DNA of 64,000 bases from Bacillus fonticola (GTDB lineage: Bacteria > Bacillota > Bacilli > Bacillales > JC228): NCBI RefSeq assembly GCF_012955605.1, contig NZ_CP052135.1, positions 104,001 through 168,000 of the forward strand, given 5' to 3'. A model generated the notes under the pieces. The model did not search any database and was not told where the DNA came from. It saw only the letters and a list, made by a program, of their open reading frames with translations. Positions 25,091 through 33,165 of the stretch are shown piece after piece. Numbering within the stretch: position 1 is the stretch's first letter; every line of letters begins with the position of its first letter. The position numbers and the translations under genes were made by a program.

Positions 25091-25972
25091 ATGAAGTGTT
25101 TAGTGAAGGCGCCGGCGAAGATTAATTTAACGTTGGATGTGCTACATAAGAGGCCGGATGGGTACCATGAAGTCGAAATGGTGATGACGACGATAGATTT
25201 GGCAGATCGCATTGAGTTGTCAGATGACAACTCTTCGCGTGTGAAGTTAATGAGCGAATTTCGTTTTGTCCCGAACGATCATCGCAATCTTGCGTATCAA
25301 GCGGCCGAATTATTTCGCAAGCGTATGGGAATCACCAGGGGAGTGAATATTTATCTCGAGAAGAATATCCCTGTTGCGGCTGGCTTAGCGGGTGGAAGTA
25401 GTGATGCAGCTGCTGTGTTACGAGGTTTAAACGATCTGTGGCAGGTCGGACTCACAAAGGACGAGCTGGCTATTATGGGAGAAGAACTTGGTTCGGATGT
25501 TCCTTTTTGTGTTTATGGGGGGACGGCACTCTCTACAGGCCGAGGAGAAAAAATTCAGCCTTTGCCGGCCCCTCCGACTTGCTGGGTCATTTTGGCAAAA
25601 CCGTCTATCGGGGTATCGACAGCGGACGTATATCACGCTTTGAAAGTCAATCGTATTGAACATCCGAATACGAAGGATATGTGTAAAGCTTTGGAGATGA
25701 AAAATTACGACCAAATGTGTGCGTCAGTGGGCAATGTGTTAGAGCCTGTCACGACGCGCATGCACAAAGAAGTGAAGTTAATAAAAGACCAAATGAAACG
25801 GTTTGGAGCAGACGCAGTGCTCATGAGCGGGAGCGGTCCTACCGTCTTTGGGCTTGTTCGGCACGAGTCTCGTTTGCATAGAATCTACAATGGACTCCGT
25901 GGATTTTGTGATCAGGTATACGCAGTACGGTTGTTAGGAGAACGAGAAAACCTTGCGAAAAACCTTGCCTAA
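25091..25972 (+). CDS. ispE: IspE, 4-diphosphocytidyl-2-C-methylerythritol kinase
   Basis: A 293-residue GHMP kinase of the MEP isoprenoid pathway. It phosphorylates CDP-ME at the 2-hydroxyl. [13 protein letters not shown] at residues 5-17, the ATP loop [19 protein letters not shown] (near 95-113) and the C-terminal [11 protein letters not shown] are the three family motifs. The frame is open to a GTG at 25076, but that codon is only 2 nt after its AGGA. ATG 25091 has GTGGAGCGGG at good distance and fits the family. purR follows after 55 bp. Confidence 0.95.
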   Translation: MKCLVKAPAKINLTLDVLHKRPDGYHEVEMVMTTIDLADRIELSDDNSSRVKLMSEFRFVPNDHRNLAYQAAELFRKRMGITRGVNIYLEKNIPVAAGLAGGSSDAAAVLRGLNDLWQVGLTKDELAIMGEELGSDVPFCVYGGTALSTGRGEKIQPLPAPPTCWVILAKPSIGVSTADVYHALKVNRIEHPNTKDMCKALEMKNYDQMCASVGNVLEPVTTRMHKEVKLIKDQMKRFGADAVLMSGSGPTVFGLVRHESRLHRIYNGLRGFCDQVYAVRLLGERENLAKNLA

Positions 25973-26027
25973 ACCCGTACAAATGTGGCAAAATTGACTG
26001 TAATATTCGGGTAACGGAGGCACACTA

Positions 26028-26864
26028 GTGAAGTTTAAACGAAGTGAACGTCTTGTTGATATCACCTTTACATTGATTAATCAACCAAGGAAACTCATTC
26101 CTTTTTCAACTTTTTCCGATCGATATAAAGCCGCTAAGTCCTCAATCAGTGAGGATGTCGCGATTTTAAAGCAAACCTTTGAAGCACAAGGCCTTGGCCG
26201 TTTGCAAACGACAGCAGGAGCAGCCGGTGGAGTCCGGTACGATCCAGACGTAAGTGAGCAAGAAGCTCTCGATGTCATGAACTCATTGTGTGAGACGTTG
26301 GCAAAGCCCGGGCGATTGCTACCGGGTGGGTACTTGTATTTGACAGACATTGTCGGTGACCCTACTGTTATGCAAAGGGTCGGACGCATGATAGCCGGCT
26401 TGTATATGGATAGACAAGTGGATGTAGTCATGACAGTCGCGACAAAAGGAATTTCACTTGCCTACGCAATCGCAAAAGAATTAGGCGTACCTGTTGTCGT
26501 TGTGCGTAGAGATAGTAAGGTAACAGAAGGATCAACCGTTAGCATTAATTATGTATCAGGGTCGGCAAAGCGCATTCAAACGATGGTCCTCTCTAAGCGT
26601 AGCCTTTCTGAAGGGGCAAAAGTGCTCGTTGTCGATGACTTCATGAAGGCAGGAGGTACCGTGCGAGGTATGAAGAGCTTGCTCGACGAATTCCAAGCGA
26701 ACATGATAGGTATAGCGGTATTGGTTGAAGCTGAACACGTGCAAGAACGATTAGTAGACGACTATATTTCAGTTGTTAAACTATCCAATGTGTCAGTAGA
26801 CGAGCAAACGATTCAAGTACATCCAGGAAATTATATGAAGTGGAGAAAGGGACGAAATGAATGA
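26028..26864 (+). CDS. purR: PurR, purine operon repressor
   Basis: A 278-residue Bacillus-type PurR: an N-terminal winged helix (residues 1-72, with the SISEDVAILKQTF recognition helix) fused to a phosphoribosyltransferase-like domain. The PRPP loop VLVVDDFMKAGGTVRG is near residue 202. PurR binds PurBox DNA and is released by PRPP. A single degenerate PurBox-like CCCGAATATT (minus strand, near 26004-26013) precedes it, which could allow autoregulation, but I see no paired box. GTG start. The stop overlaps the ridA ATG by 4 bp. Confidence 0.95.
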   Translation: MKFKRSERLVDITFTLINQPRKLIPFSTFSDRYKAAKSSISEDVAILKQTFEAQGLGRLQTTAGAAGGVRYDPDVSEQEALDVMNSLCETLAKPGRLLPGGYLYLTDIVGDPTVMQRVGRMIAGLYMDRQVDVVMTVATKGISLAYAIAKELGVPVVVVRRDSKVTEGSTVSINYVSGSAKRIQTMVLSKRSLSEGAKVLVVDDFMKAGGTVRGMKSLLDEFQANMIGIAVLVEAEHVQERLVDDYISVVKLSNVSVDEQTIQVHPGNYMKWRKGRNE

Positions 26865-27232
26865 AAAGTATTCAAACTGACAAAGCACCACAAGCGATAG
26901 GACCCTACTCACAGGCAATTCAAATGGTAGACCTCGTTTACACATCCGGACAAATTCCATTACGACCAGACGGCACGATGGTCGAAGGTGACATAGAAGT
27001 ACAAACAAAACAAGTGATGGAAAACCTCACTGCAGTTCTAGAAGCTTCTGATTCGAGTTTGACCAAAGTAGTTAAAACGACAATCTTTCTCACTAATTTA
27101 GGAGACTTCGACAAAGTCAATGCAGTTTATGGGCAATACTTTAGTGAGCACCAACCGGCGAGAAGCTGTGTGCAGGTCGCTGCGCTTCCGAAAGGCGCTC
27201 GAATTGAGATCGAGGCAGTGGCGACTTTATAA
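26861..27232 (+). CDS. ridA: RidA (YabJ), enamine/imine deaminase
   Basis: A 123-residue RidA-family protein. Features: QAIGPYSQAIQ (residues 10-20), VYTSGQIPLRPDG, the conserved Arg in PARSCVQVAALPKGARIEIEAVA near 103. It hydrolyses reactive 2-aminoacrylate-type enamines made by PLP enzymes. In B. subtilis yabJ is tied to purine regulation and lies next to purR as here. The ATG overlaps the purR stop (ATGA), indicating translational coupling. Confidence 0.95.
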   Translation: MKSIQTDKAPQAIGPYSQAIQMVDLVYTSGQIPLRPDGTMVEGDIEVQTKQVMENLTAVLEASDSSLTKVVKTTIFLTNLGDFDKVNAVYGQYFSEHQPARSCVQVAALPKGARIEIEAVATL

Positions 27233-27259
27233 AGTGTTTAAGTTGAATAGAATGCAAAT

Positions 27260-27292
27260 GATCACGGGTCTCGGCTCGTGATCTTTGTTTTA
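27260..27292 (+). terminator. purR-ridA terminator
   Basis: GATCACG/CGTGATC stem followed by TTTGTTTT. Confidence 0.75.
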
Positions 27293-27316
27293 ATAGGATG
27301 AATTTTATTCAGATAT

Positions 27317-27976
27317 GAGACTCAGTGGGGGATACGCAGACTCAGTGGGGGATACGCAGACTCAGTGGGGAATACGCAGACTCAGTGGGGGATACGCAGA
27401 CTCAGTGGGGGATACGCAGACTCAGCAGGGGGATACGCAGACTCAGCAGGGGGATACGCAGACTCAGCAGGGGGATACGCAGACTCAGCAGGGGGATACG
27501 CAGACTCAGTGGGGGATACGCAGACTCAGTGGGGAATACGTAGACTCAGTGGGGGATACGCAGACTCAGTGGGGGATACGCAGACTCAGTGGGGGGATAC
27601 GCAGACTCAGTTGGGAATACGCAGACTCAGCAGGGGGATACGCAGACTCAGCAGGGGGATACGCAGACTCAACAGGGGGATACGCAGACTCAGTGGGGGA
27701 TACGCAGACTCAGTGGGGAATACGCAGACTCAGTGGGGAATACGCAGACTCAGCAGGGAATACGCAGACTCGGCAGGGGAATACGCAGACTCAGTGGGGG
27801 ATACGCAGACTCAGTGGGGGATACGCAGACTCGGCAGGGGATACGCAGACTCAGCAGGGGGATACGCAGACTCAGTGGGGAATACGCAGACTCGGCAGGG
27901 GGATACGCAGACTCGGCAGGGGAATACGCAGACTCGGCAGGGGAATACGCAGACTCAGCAGGGGATACGCAGACTA
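27317..27976 (+). repeat. Tandem array of ~33 units of 20-21 bp
   Basis: GATACGCAGACTCAGTGGGG is repeated with small variants: CAGTGGGGG, CAGCAGGGGG (21 bp), AATACG in place of GATACG, and CGGCAGGGG near the right end. I count 33 TACGCAGACT cores (one TACGTAGACT) after a partial first unit. Each unit carries a run of 3-6 G on the plus strand. All three plus-strand frames are open through the array simply because the unit lacks stops. It lies between ridA and spoVG. Confidence 0.97.
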
Positions 27977-27984
27977 ATCCGGTT

Positions 27985-28153
27985 CACAGACCGAGTGGGT
28001 TCCCCTGACCAACCGCCTTCCGCTTTTCATTGTCCAGCTCCAGGCGGTAGGGGACCGCACGTCATTTCAGCCCCTCCGAGAAAGTCTGAAGAGCGACTTT
28101 CCCTCCGGTTCTGAGATGAGTGGGTTCCCTTGATCAACCGCCTTCCGCTTTTC
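27985..28153 (+). repeat. 127-bp-family repeat, locus B (one partial and one full copy)
   Basis: Positions 27990-28029 (ACCGAGTGGGTTCCCCTGAC and on to CCGCTTTTC) are the right end of one copy. Positions 28030-28153 are a complete copy ending in the same sequence, 126 bp later. The full copy folds on itself: AGGCGGTAGGGGA with TTCCCTTGATCAACCGCCT, CATTTCAG with CTGAGATG, CCTCCGAGAAAGTC with GACTTTCCCTCCGG. It is homologous to the locus A copies at 24.8-25.0 kb, at lower identity. Confidence 0.85.
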
Positions 28154-28193
28154 GCATTAGGTCGAAAGTTTCAAAAAAATTTTTGGAATAAGA

Positions 28194-28219
28194 AGGATTT
28201 TGGTAAAAAACGTTGAAAT
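28194..28219 (+). promoter_or_regulatory. Sigma-H promoter of spoVG
   Basis: AGGATTT (28194-28200), a 14-bp spacer and GAAAT (28215-28219), preceded by an A/T tract (TTTCAAAAAAATTTTTGG). This is the same layout as the B. subtilis spoVG sigma-H promoter, whose A/T tract is bound by AbrB. Confidence 0.7.
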
Positions 28220-28254
28220 ATAGGGGTAGAACGAAAGGGAAAAAGGTGGTGAAC

Positions 28255-28551
28255 ATGGTGGAAGTAACAGACGTTCGCTTACGACGCGTGAACACTGATG
28301 GACGCATGCGCGCTATTGCATCTATTACTTTGGACAACGAGTTTGTGGTGCACGATATTCGTGTGATTGATGGAAATAATGGCCTTTTTGTAGCAATGCC
28401 AAGTAAACGGACTCCAGATGGGGAATTTCGCGACATCGCTCATCCGATTAATTCCGGTACGCGTGGAAAAATCCAAGACGCTGTCTTAGCTGAATACCAC
28501 CGTTTGGGGGAACTTGAAGAAGTAGAATATGAAGAAGCAGGTGCGTCCTAA
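28255..28551 (+). CDS. spoVG: SpoVG, RNA-binding regulator
   Basis: A 98-residue Spo[57 protein letters not shown] and the acidic tail are nearly those of B. subtilis. SpoVG binds nucleic acid, affects septum formation and sporulation, and in other Firmicutes controls virulence and capsule genes. ATG 28255 (AAGGTGGTG upstream) is chosen; a GTG three bases later is the alternative that fits the B. subtilis start. A terminator follows. Confidence 0.96.
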   Translation: MVEVTDVRLRRVNTDGRMRAIASITLDNEFVVHDIRVIDGNNGLFVAMPSKRTPDGEFRDIAHPINSGTRGKIQDAVLAEYHRLGELEEVEYEEAGAS

Positions 28552-28571
28552 AAAACGACATGTATCCACAA

Positions 28572-28607
28572 CAAGAGCCTTTTACTCCCACAGTGAGGCT
28601 CTTTTTT
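28572..28607 (+). terminator. spoVG terminator
   Basis: AAGAGCCT/AGGCTCTT stem followed by a T run. Confidence 0.85.
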
Positions 28608-28742
28608 CTGCCTTTGTGTTGGATGTAGACCAAGGCTGACTCAGTTCTTCCTTAACCATTTATAACATTTCTTCTCCTCCTAATCAAAAACTGGAATGTC
28701 TCCTAATAGAAGTGACAAAAGTTTGTAGTTCCTAGGCTTACC

Positions 28743-28771
28743 TTGAAAGTCATGCAGTTTTAGGATATAGT
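28743..28771 (+). promoter_or_regulatory. Promoter of glmU-prs
   Basis: TTGAAA (28743-28748), a 17-bp spacer and TATAGT (28766-28771), 36 bp before glmU. Confidence 0.65.
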
Positions 28772-28806
28772 CAACTTGACAAAATTCGAGTACTGGGGGT
28801 TCGTTG

Positions 28807-30177
28807 ATGAACCGTTTTGCGATTGTTTTAGCTGCGGGTAAAGGAACCCGTATGAAATCGACTTTATATAAAGTGTTACATCCGGTTTGTGGAAAGCCAA
28901 TGGTGGAACACGTGGTTGACCAAGTTTCAAAGGTTGCTATAAATGAAATGTATACGATTGTTGGTCACGGGGCAGAGGACGTTCAAACGTATCTCGGCGA
29001 TAGAAGTCAGTATTGCCTTCAAGAAGAACAGCTTGGGACAGGTCATGCTGTGCAACAAGCAAAAGATTTCTTATCTAGAAAAGAAGGAACGACTCTTGTG
29101 GTCTGTGGTGATACACCGCTTCTTACGTCAGAGACTTTGGAAGCACTTCTCCAAACGCATGAAGCAGCAGGAGCCGCGGTTACTGTGCTCACAACGCATG
29201 AAGAGGATCCTACAGGGTATGGAAGAATTGTTCGCGATGACCAAGGTCATGTGAGCCGTATCGTCGAACAAAAAGATGCAACAGAAGATGTGCTGCGCAT
29301 TTGTGAAGTGAATACAGGTACGTACTGCTTTGATAATAAAAAGTTATTTGAAGCGTTGGAAGAGATAAAGAACAACAATGCTCAAGGAGAGTATTATTTG
29401 CCGGATTGCATCGAGATTATGAAAGCAAATGGTGACCAGGTGGCCGCGTATGCAACAAGTAATCGTTTTGAGACCATTGGAGTGAACGATCGCGTTGCCC
29501 TCTCTAAAGCATCGTTAACGATGAAGGAGCGTATTCTCACGCATCATATGCGTCAAGGGGTTACCGTCGTAGATCCGCAGTCAACGTTTATCGAAGCGGA
29601 TGTTGAAATTGGTTCTGATACTGTGTTAGAACCAGGTACAACCATTCGGAAAGGGACAATAATTGGTTCTTCCGCAACAATTGGTCCGAACACGGAACTT
29701 GTCCGTTGCTCTATTGGAAACAATACGACAGTCCGTCAATCGGTTGTCTATGACAGCACGGTAGGAAACGGGGTTCAAATCGGTCCGTTTGCACATGTTC
29801 GTCCAGATTCTTTCATTGAAAACGACGTAAAAATTGGCAACTTTGTTGAAGTAAAGAAATCGCGTCTCGGAGCACGTAGTAAAGCCTCTCATCTTAGCTA
29901 TATTGGCGACGCAGACATTGGTGAAGATGTGAACTATAGCTGTGGTGCTATTACTGTCAATTATGATGGAAAAAACAAAGCACGCACTATTATTGAGGAC
30001 GGTGCGTTTATCGGCTGTAATGCCAACTTACTTGCACCTGTCACGATTGGTAAAGAGGCATTTGTTGCAGCAGGTTCTACGATAACTGATGATGTCCCGG
30101 GAAAAGCACTCACTATTGCGCGCGCTAGACAAGTGAACAAAGAAAATTATGCAGAAAAGTTGAATCACAAAAAATAA
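28807..30177 (+). CDS. glmU: GlmU, bifunctional UDP-GlcNAc pyrophosphorylase / GlcN-1-P acetyltransferase
   Basis: A 456-residue cytoplasmic enzyme making UDP-GlcNAc for wall synthesis. The N-terminal uridylyltransferase (about 1-230) has [11 protein letters not shown] and CGDTPLLT. The C-terminal left-handed beta-helix (about 250-456) has hexapeptide repeats and the acetyltransferase motifs [23 protein letters not shown] and NYDGKNK. The preferred ATG at 28807 has GGGGG 7 nt upstream; a TTG lies one codon earlier. prs follows after 16 bp, so UDP-GlcNAc and PRPP synthesis are co-transcribed, as in B. subtilis. Confidence 0.97.
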   Translation: MNRFAIVLAAGKGTRMKSTLYKVLHPVCGKPMVEHVVDQVSKVAINEMYTIVGHGAEDVQTYLGDRSQYCLQEEQLGTGHAVQQAKDFLSRKEGTTLVVCGDTPLLTSETLEALLQTHEAAGAAVTVLTTHEEDPTGYGRIVRDDQGHVSRIVEQKDATEDVLRICEVNTGTYCFDNKKLFEALEEIKNNNAQGEYYLPDCIEIMKANGDQVAAYATSNRFETIGVNDRVALSKASLTMKERILTHHMRQGVTVVDPQSTFIEADVEIGSDTVLEPGTTIRKGTIIGSSATIGPNTELVRCSIGNNTTVRQSVVYDSTVGNGVQIGPFAHVRPDSFIENDVKIGNFVEVKKSRLGARSKASHLSYIGDADIGEDVNYSCGAITVNYDGKNKARTIIEDGAFIGCNANLLAPVTIGKEAFVAAGSTITDDVPGKALTIARARQVNKENYAEKLNHKK

Positions 30178-30193
30178 TCGGGGGTCTCCTCAC

Positions 30194-31153
30194 ATGCCAA
30201 CTTCGTATGCCAACTCGAAAATGAAAATATTTTCTCTCAGCTCCAACCGTCCTCTTGCATCTGAAATTGCAGCTCATGTTGGTGTCGAGCTTGGGAAGTG
30301 CTCAGTAACGCGCTTTAGCGATGGAGAAATCCAAATTAATATCGAAGAGAGTATTCGTGGCTGCGATGTATTTGTGATCCAGTCAACGAGTGCTCCGGTG
30401 AACGATAATATCATGGAATTACTCATTTTAATTGATGCACTGAAGAGAGCGTCTGCAGCAACTGTTAATATCGTAATGCCTTACTATGGATATGCGCGCC
30501 AAGACCGAAAAGCGAGAGCTCGTGAACCAATCACTTCAAAACTCGTGGCTAATTTACTTGAGACAGCGGGGGCAGCACGAGTCATTACGCTCGACTTACA
30601 CGCACCACAAATCCAAGGGTTCTTTGACATCCCGATTGACCATTTAATGGGAGTTCCAATCCTTGCTAAATATTTCAAGAATAAGCCGATTCCACAGGAG
30701 GATGTCGTGATTGTGTCACCAGACCACGGTGGCGTAACACGTGCTCGAAAAATGGCTGAGCGGTTGAAAGCCCCGATTGCGATTATTGACAAGCGACGAC
30801 CAAAGCCAAATGTCGCTGAAGTCATGAATATCGTTGGAAATATTGATGGGAAAGTAGCCATTCTTATTGACGATATTATTGATACAGCGGGGACGATAAC
30901 GCTTGCTGCTAACGCTCTTATTGAAAACGGGGCAAAAGAGGTATATGCGTGCTGCACACATCCAGTGCTATCAGGTCCAGCAATTGAGCGTATTGAAAAC
31001 TCGAAAATTAAAGAGCTTGTCGTAACGAACTCCATTGTGCTACCTGAAGAAAAGAAAACCGAAAAAGTAGTTCAGCTATCGGTAGCTGAGTTGATTGGTG
31101 AAGCCATTATCCGTGTATACGAAAACCAGTCCGTATCGACACTGTTTACGTAA
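30194..31153 (+). CDS. prs: Ribose-phosphate pyrophosphokinase
   Basis: A 319-residue class I PRPP synthetase making PRPP from ribose 5-phosphate and ATP for nucleotide, His and Trp synthesis. [20 protein letters not shown] (flexible loop and ATP site, near residue 97), the metal-binding [15 protein letters not shown] (near 132) and the ribose-5-phosphate loop [11 protein letters not shown] (near 222) are intact. ATG start after GGGGGTCTCC. It shares the transcript with glmU; ctc follows with its own stress promoter. Confidence 0.97.
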   Translation: MPTSYANSKMKIFSLSSNRPLASEIAAHVGVELGKCSVTRFSDGEIQINIEESIRGCDVFVIQSTSAPVNDNIMELLILIDALKRASAATVNIVMPYYGYARQDRKARAREPITSKLVANLLETAGAARVITLDLHAPQIQGFFDIPIDHLMGVPILAKYFKNKPIPQEDVVIVSPDHGGVTRARKMAERLKAPIAIIDKRRPKPNVAEVMNIVGNIDGKVAILIDDIIDTAGTITLAANALIENGAKEVYACCTHPVLSGPAIERIENSKIKELVVTNSIVLPEEKKTEKVVQLSVAELIGEAIIRVYENQSVSTLFT

Positions 31154-31180
31154 ACTTCTGACACCTTTCCTAAAAAAGAG

Positions 31181-31206
31181 GTTTAAGTTTTCTCAAATTA
31201 GGGGAA
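31181..31206 (+). promoter_or_regulatory. Sigma-B promoter of ctc
   Basis: GTTTAA (31181-31186), a 14-bp spacer and GGGGAA (31201-31206). This fits the general-stress consensus GTTTAA-N12-14-GGGTAT with two mismatches in the -10. ctc is a classical sigma-B gene. A small hairpin (GGCTGA/TCAGCC, 31231-31251) lies in the leader. Confidence 0.65.
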
Positions 31207-31277
31207 ATAGTATATAGACCCAATTACGGAGGCTGACAAAATAATTCAGCCTGAACGATTAAGGGAAGGTGAAGATG

Positions 31278-31901
31278 ATGGCTATAAATTTAAATGCAAA
31301 AAAACGTACTGATTTAAAAGGATCCACTACAAGACTTCTTCGTGAATCAGGTAGCATTCCCGCGGTAGTTTACGGGAATAAGGCAGACAACACACCGATT
31401 ACGGTTGATAGTATTGCTTTTGTGAAAACAATGCGAGAAGCTGGAAGAAACGGTGTGATTAACTTATCTGTCGAAGGTTCAACATATAACGTAATTTTGT
31501 CAGACTATCAACAAGATTTCTTGAAAAATGAAGTGACGCATGCTGATTTCCTTGCGGTGGACATGTCTGCTGAAATCGATGCAGATGTACAGGTGACACT
31601 TGTCGGAAATGCTCAAGGTGTCAAAGATGGCGGTGTCTTGCAGCAGTCATTGCATGAAGTGAGTGTCACTGCAAAACCGAGCGACATTCCGATGGCGGTT
31701 GAATTTGATATCTCCTCCTTAGTTGTGAGTGATACGGTGACAGTAGCGGATTTGAAAACTTCTGCTTCAAACTACACGATCAATCACGAGGACGGGGAAA
31801 CAGTTGCCTCCATCTTGCCACCGCGCCAAGAAGAGGAAATTGATAGCGGCGAAGAGCAAGCTGAAGGTACTCCTGAAAATGAAGAAGGTCGGGAAGTATA
31901 G
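31278..31901 (+). CDS. ctc: Ctc, general stress protein, ribosomal protein bL25 family
   Basis: A 207-residue L25/TL5-type protein. The N-terminal 5S-rRNA-binding domain (residues 1-95) has ESGSIPAVVYGNKADNTPI. The C-terminal beta domain has LVGNAQGVKDGGVLQQSLH. A strongly acidic tail (EEEIDSGEEQAEGTPENEE) closes it, as in Bacillus. It binds 5S rRNA in the ribosome under stress. ATG 31278 is chosen over ATG 31275 and GTG 31269 because spacing to AAGGGAAGG is best and it matches the family. Confidence 0.93.
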   Translation: MAINLNAKKRTDLKGSTTRLLRESGSIPAVVYGNKADNTPITVDSIAFVKTMREAGRNGVINLSVEGSTYNVILSDYQQDFLKNEVTHADFLAVDMSAEIDADVQVTLVGNAQGVKDGGVLQQSLHEVSVTAKPSDIPMAVEFDISSLVVSDTVTVADLKTSASNYTINHEDGETVASILPPRQEEEIDSGEEQAEGTPENEEGREV

Positions 31902-32187
31902 TAAGGAAACATTCATGAGCGCAGCACGCAACCATGTATGGGAAACTGGTCACAAAGCAGTCTAGTTGTGATCAAGGCGGTGCGAGTGGAGCCCTATGTA
32001 GTTTTTTAATCAATATCCGAAGTTGTTTCTAATGAGATAGATGGTGACGTTAGGAATCTGCGTAACTCCGCCCCTTTTCCACAGAAAAGAATAACAGGCA
32101 ATCTCGGGTGACCTAAACCTATTGGGTCACCCTTGCCATGTCTAGCCGGAAGCCGCTAGTATAGAGATGAACGAGGTGAGAATTATC
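31902..32187 (+). other. ctc-pth intergenic region with one hairpin
   Basis: About 285 bp without a gene. GGGTGACC/GGGTCACCC (32106-32132) is a strong stem but lacks a T run, so it is a doubtful terminator. I see no recognisable riboswitch or clear promoter. Confidence 0.5.
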
Positions 32188-32760
32188 ATGAAACTGTTTG
32201 TGGGGCTTGGAAATCCAGGGGTGAAGTATGCCAATACCCGTCACAACATTGGATTCGAAGTGATCGAGGCATTGAGTAATCGCTGGAACATTCCTCTTGA
32301 TATAGCGAAGCATAAAGGGCGATATGGGAAAGGGGTTGTTCAAGGGGAAAAGGTCGTTCTTTTGCAGCCACTAACATTCATGAACTTAAGTGGAGAATGT
32401 GTGCGACCGCTTATGGACTACTTTGATATTGAAATAGACGACCTTGTGGTTTGTTATGACGACCTAGATTTGCCCTCCGGACATATCCGACTTCGTCAAA
32501 AAGGAAGCGCTGGTGGACATAATGGTATGAAGTCTCTTATTCAGCATCTAGGTGTTTCCTCATTCTCCCGTATTCGGATCGGAATTGACCGTCCAGCTCC
32601 AGGTATAGCTGTACCAAATTATGTGCTAGGCACGTACTCTAAAGAGGAAAGAGCGTTGATGGATCAAGCGGTACAGTGGAGCGTAGAGGCTTGTGAAGCC
32701 CATTTACAAAAACCATTTCTTGAAGTAATGAATGAATATAATCGAAAAGTTTCGTCCTAA
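32188..32760 (+). CDS. pth: Peptidyl-tRNA hydrolase (SpoVC)
   Basis: A 190-residue Pth that frees tRNA from drop-off peptidyl-tRNA. LFVGLGNPGVKYANTRHNIGF carries the catalytic His near residue 20; QPLTFMNLSGE, DDLDLPSGHIRLRQKGSAGGHNGMKS and the Asp near 93 complete the site. ATG 32188 is preferred to the upstream in-frame ATG at 32167 because GAGGTGAG stands 7 nt away and it matches the family start. In B. subtilis an allele of this gene (spoVC) blocks sporulation. Confidence 0.96.
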   Translation: MKLFVGLGNPGVKYANTRHNIGFEVIEALSNRWNIPLDIAKHKGRYGKGVVQGEKVVLLQPLTFMNLSGECVRPLMDYFDIEIDDLVVCYDDLDLPSGHIRLRQKGSAGGHNGMKSLIQHLGVSSFSRIRIGIDRPAPGIAVPNYVLGTYSKEERALMDQAVQWSVEACEAHLQKPFLEVMNEYNRKVSS

Positions 32761-32810
32761 AAAAGGTCTTTTTGTATACATGTAGAAGAAGTAAAGTATG
32801 TTATTTTCAT

Positions 32811-32840
32811 GAATAGATGCCCGTTTTTTCGTCCATACTA
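32811..32840 (+). promoter_or_regulatory. Sigma-G promoter of fin
   Basis: GAATA (32811-32815), exactly 18 bp, then CATACTA (32834-32840): a perfect GMATA-N18-CATWMTA forespore promoter, 32 bp before the fin ATG. Confidence 0.8.
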
Positions 32841-32871
32841 ACTATAGCACTTTTGTATGGGAGGGACTTCT

Positions 32872-33102
32872 ATGGCACTCCATTATGTATGTCGTCACTG
32901 CCAGTCGCAAGTGGGTACACTTGACCAAGAAAGATTAGCGACCACAAATTTAGGCTTTGATGTCTTAACGAATGCAGAACGGCAAAATATGATATCCTTT
33001 ATGTCTAATGGGGATCTCGAGATCAAGACAATTTGTGAAGAATGTCAAGAAGCTTTAGATCAATCACCACATTATCACGAACAACAAACATTTTTGCAGT
33101 AA
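32872..33102 (+). CDS. fin: Fin (YabK), anti-sigma-F factor
   Basis: A 76-residue zinc-ribbon-like protein with CRHC at residues 8-11 and CEEC near 59-62. In B. subtilis Fin, made in the forespore, binds sigma-F to help replace it with sigma-G; its own expression under sigma-G gives the switch. The perfect sigma-G promoter here agrees. ATG 32872 (GGGAGGGAC upstream) fits the family. A terminator follows. Together with csfB, the window thus holds both small inhibitors of the sigma-F/sigma-G hand-over. Confidence 0.93.
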   Translation: MALHYVCRHCQSQVGTLDQERLATTNLGFDVLTNAERQNMISFMSNGDLEIKTICEECQEALDQSPHYHEQQTFLQ

Positions 33103-33104
33103 AC

Positions 33105-33137
33105 GCTTTGGGGGAGATGTCGTCCCAAAGCATTTTT
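33105..33137 (+). terminator. fin terminator
   Basis: GCTTTGGG/CCCAAAGC stem, then ATTTTT. Confidence 0.75.
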
Positions 33138-33165
33138 CTGTTTTCAGCAAGGAGCGGTGTAGAGA

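Noticed and set aside
27315..28114. Long open frames (139-249 codons) over the repeat array, encoding repeats such as DTQTQWGIRRLSGGYADS
   Set aside because: All three plus frames are open because the 20-bp unit has no stop; there is no ribosome site, and the peptides have no conserved start or end.
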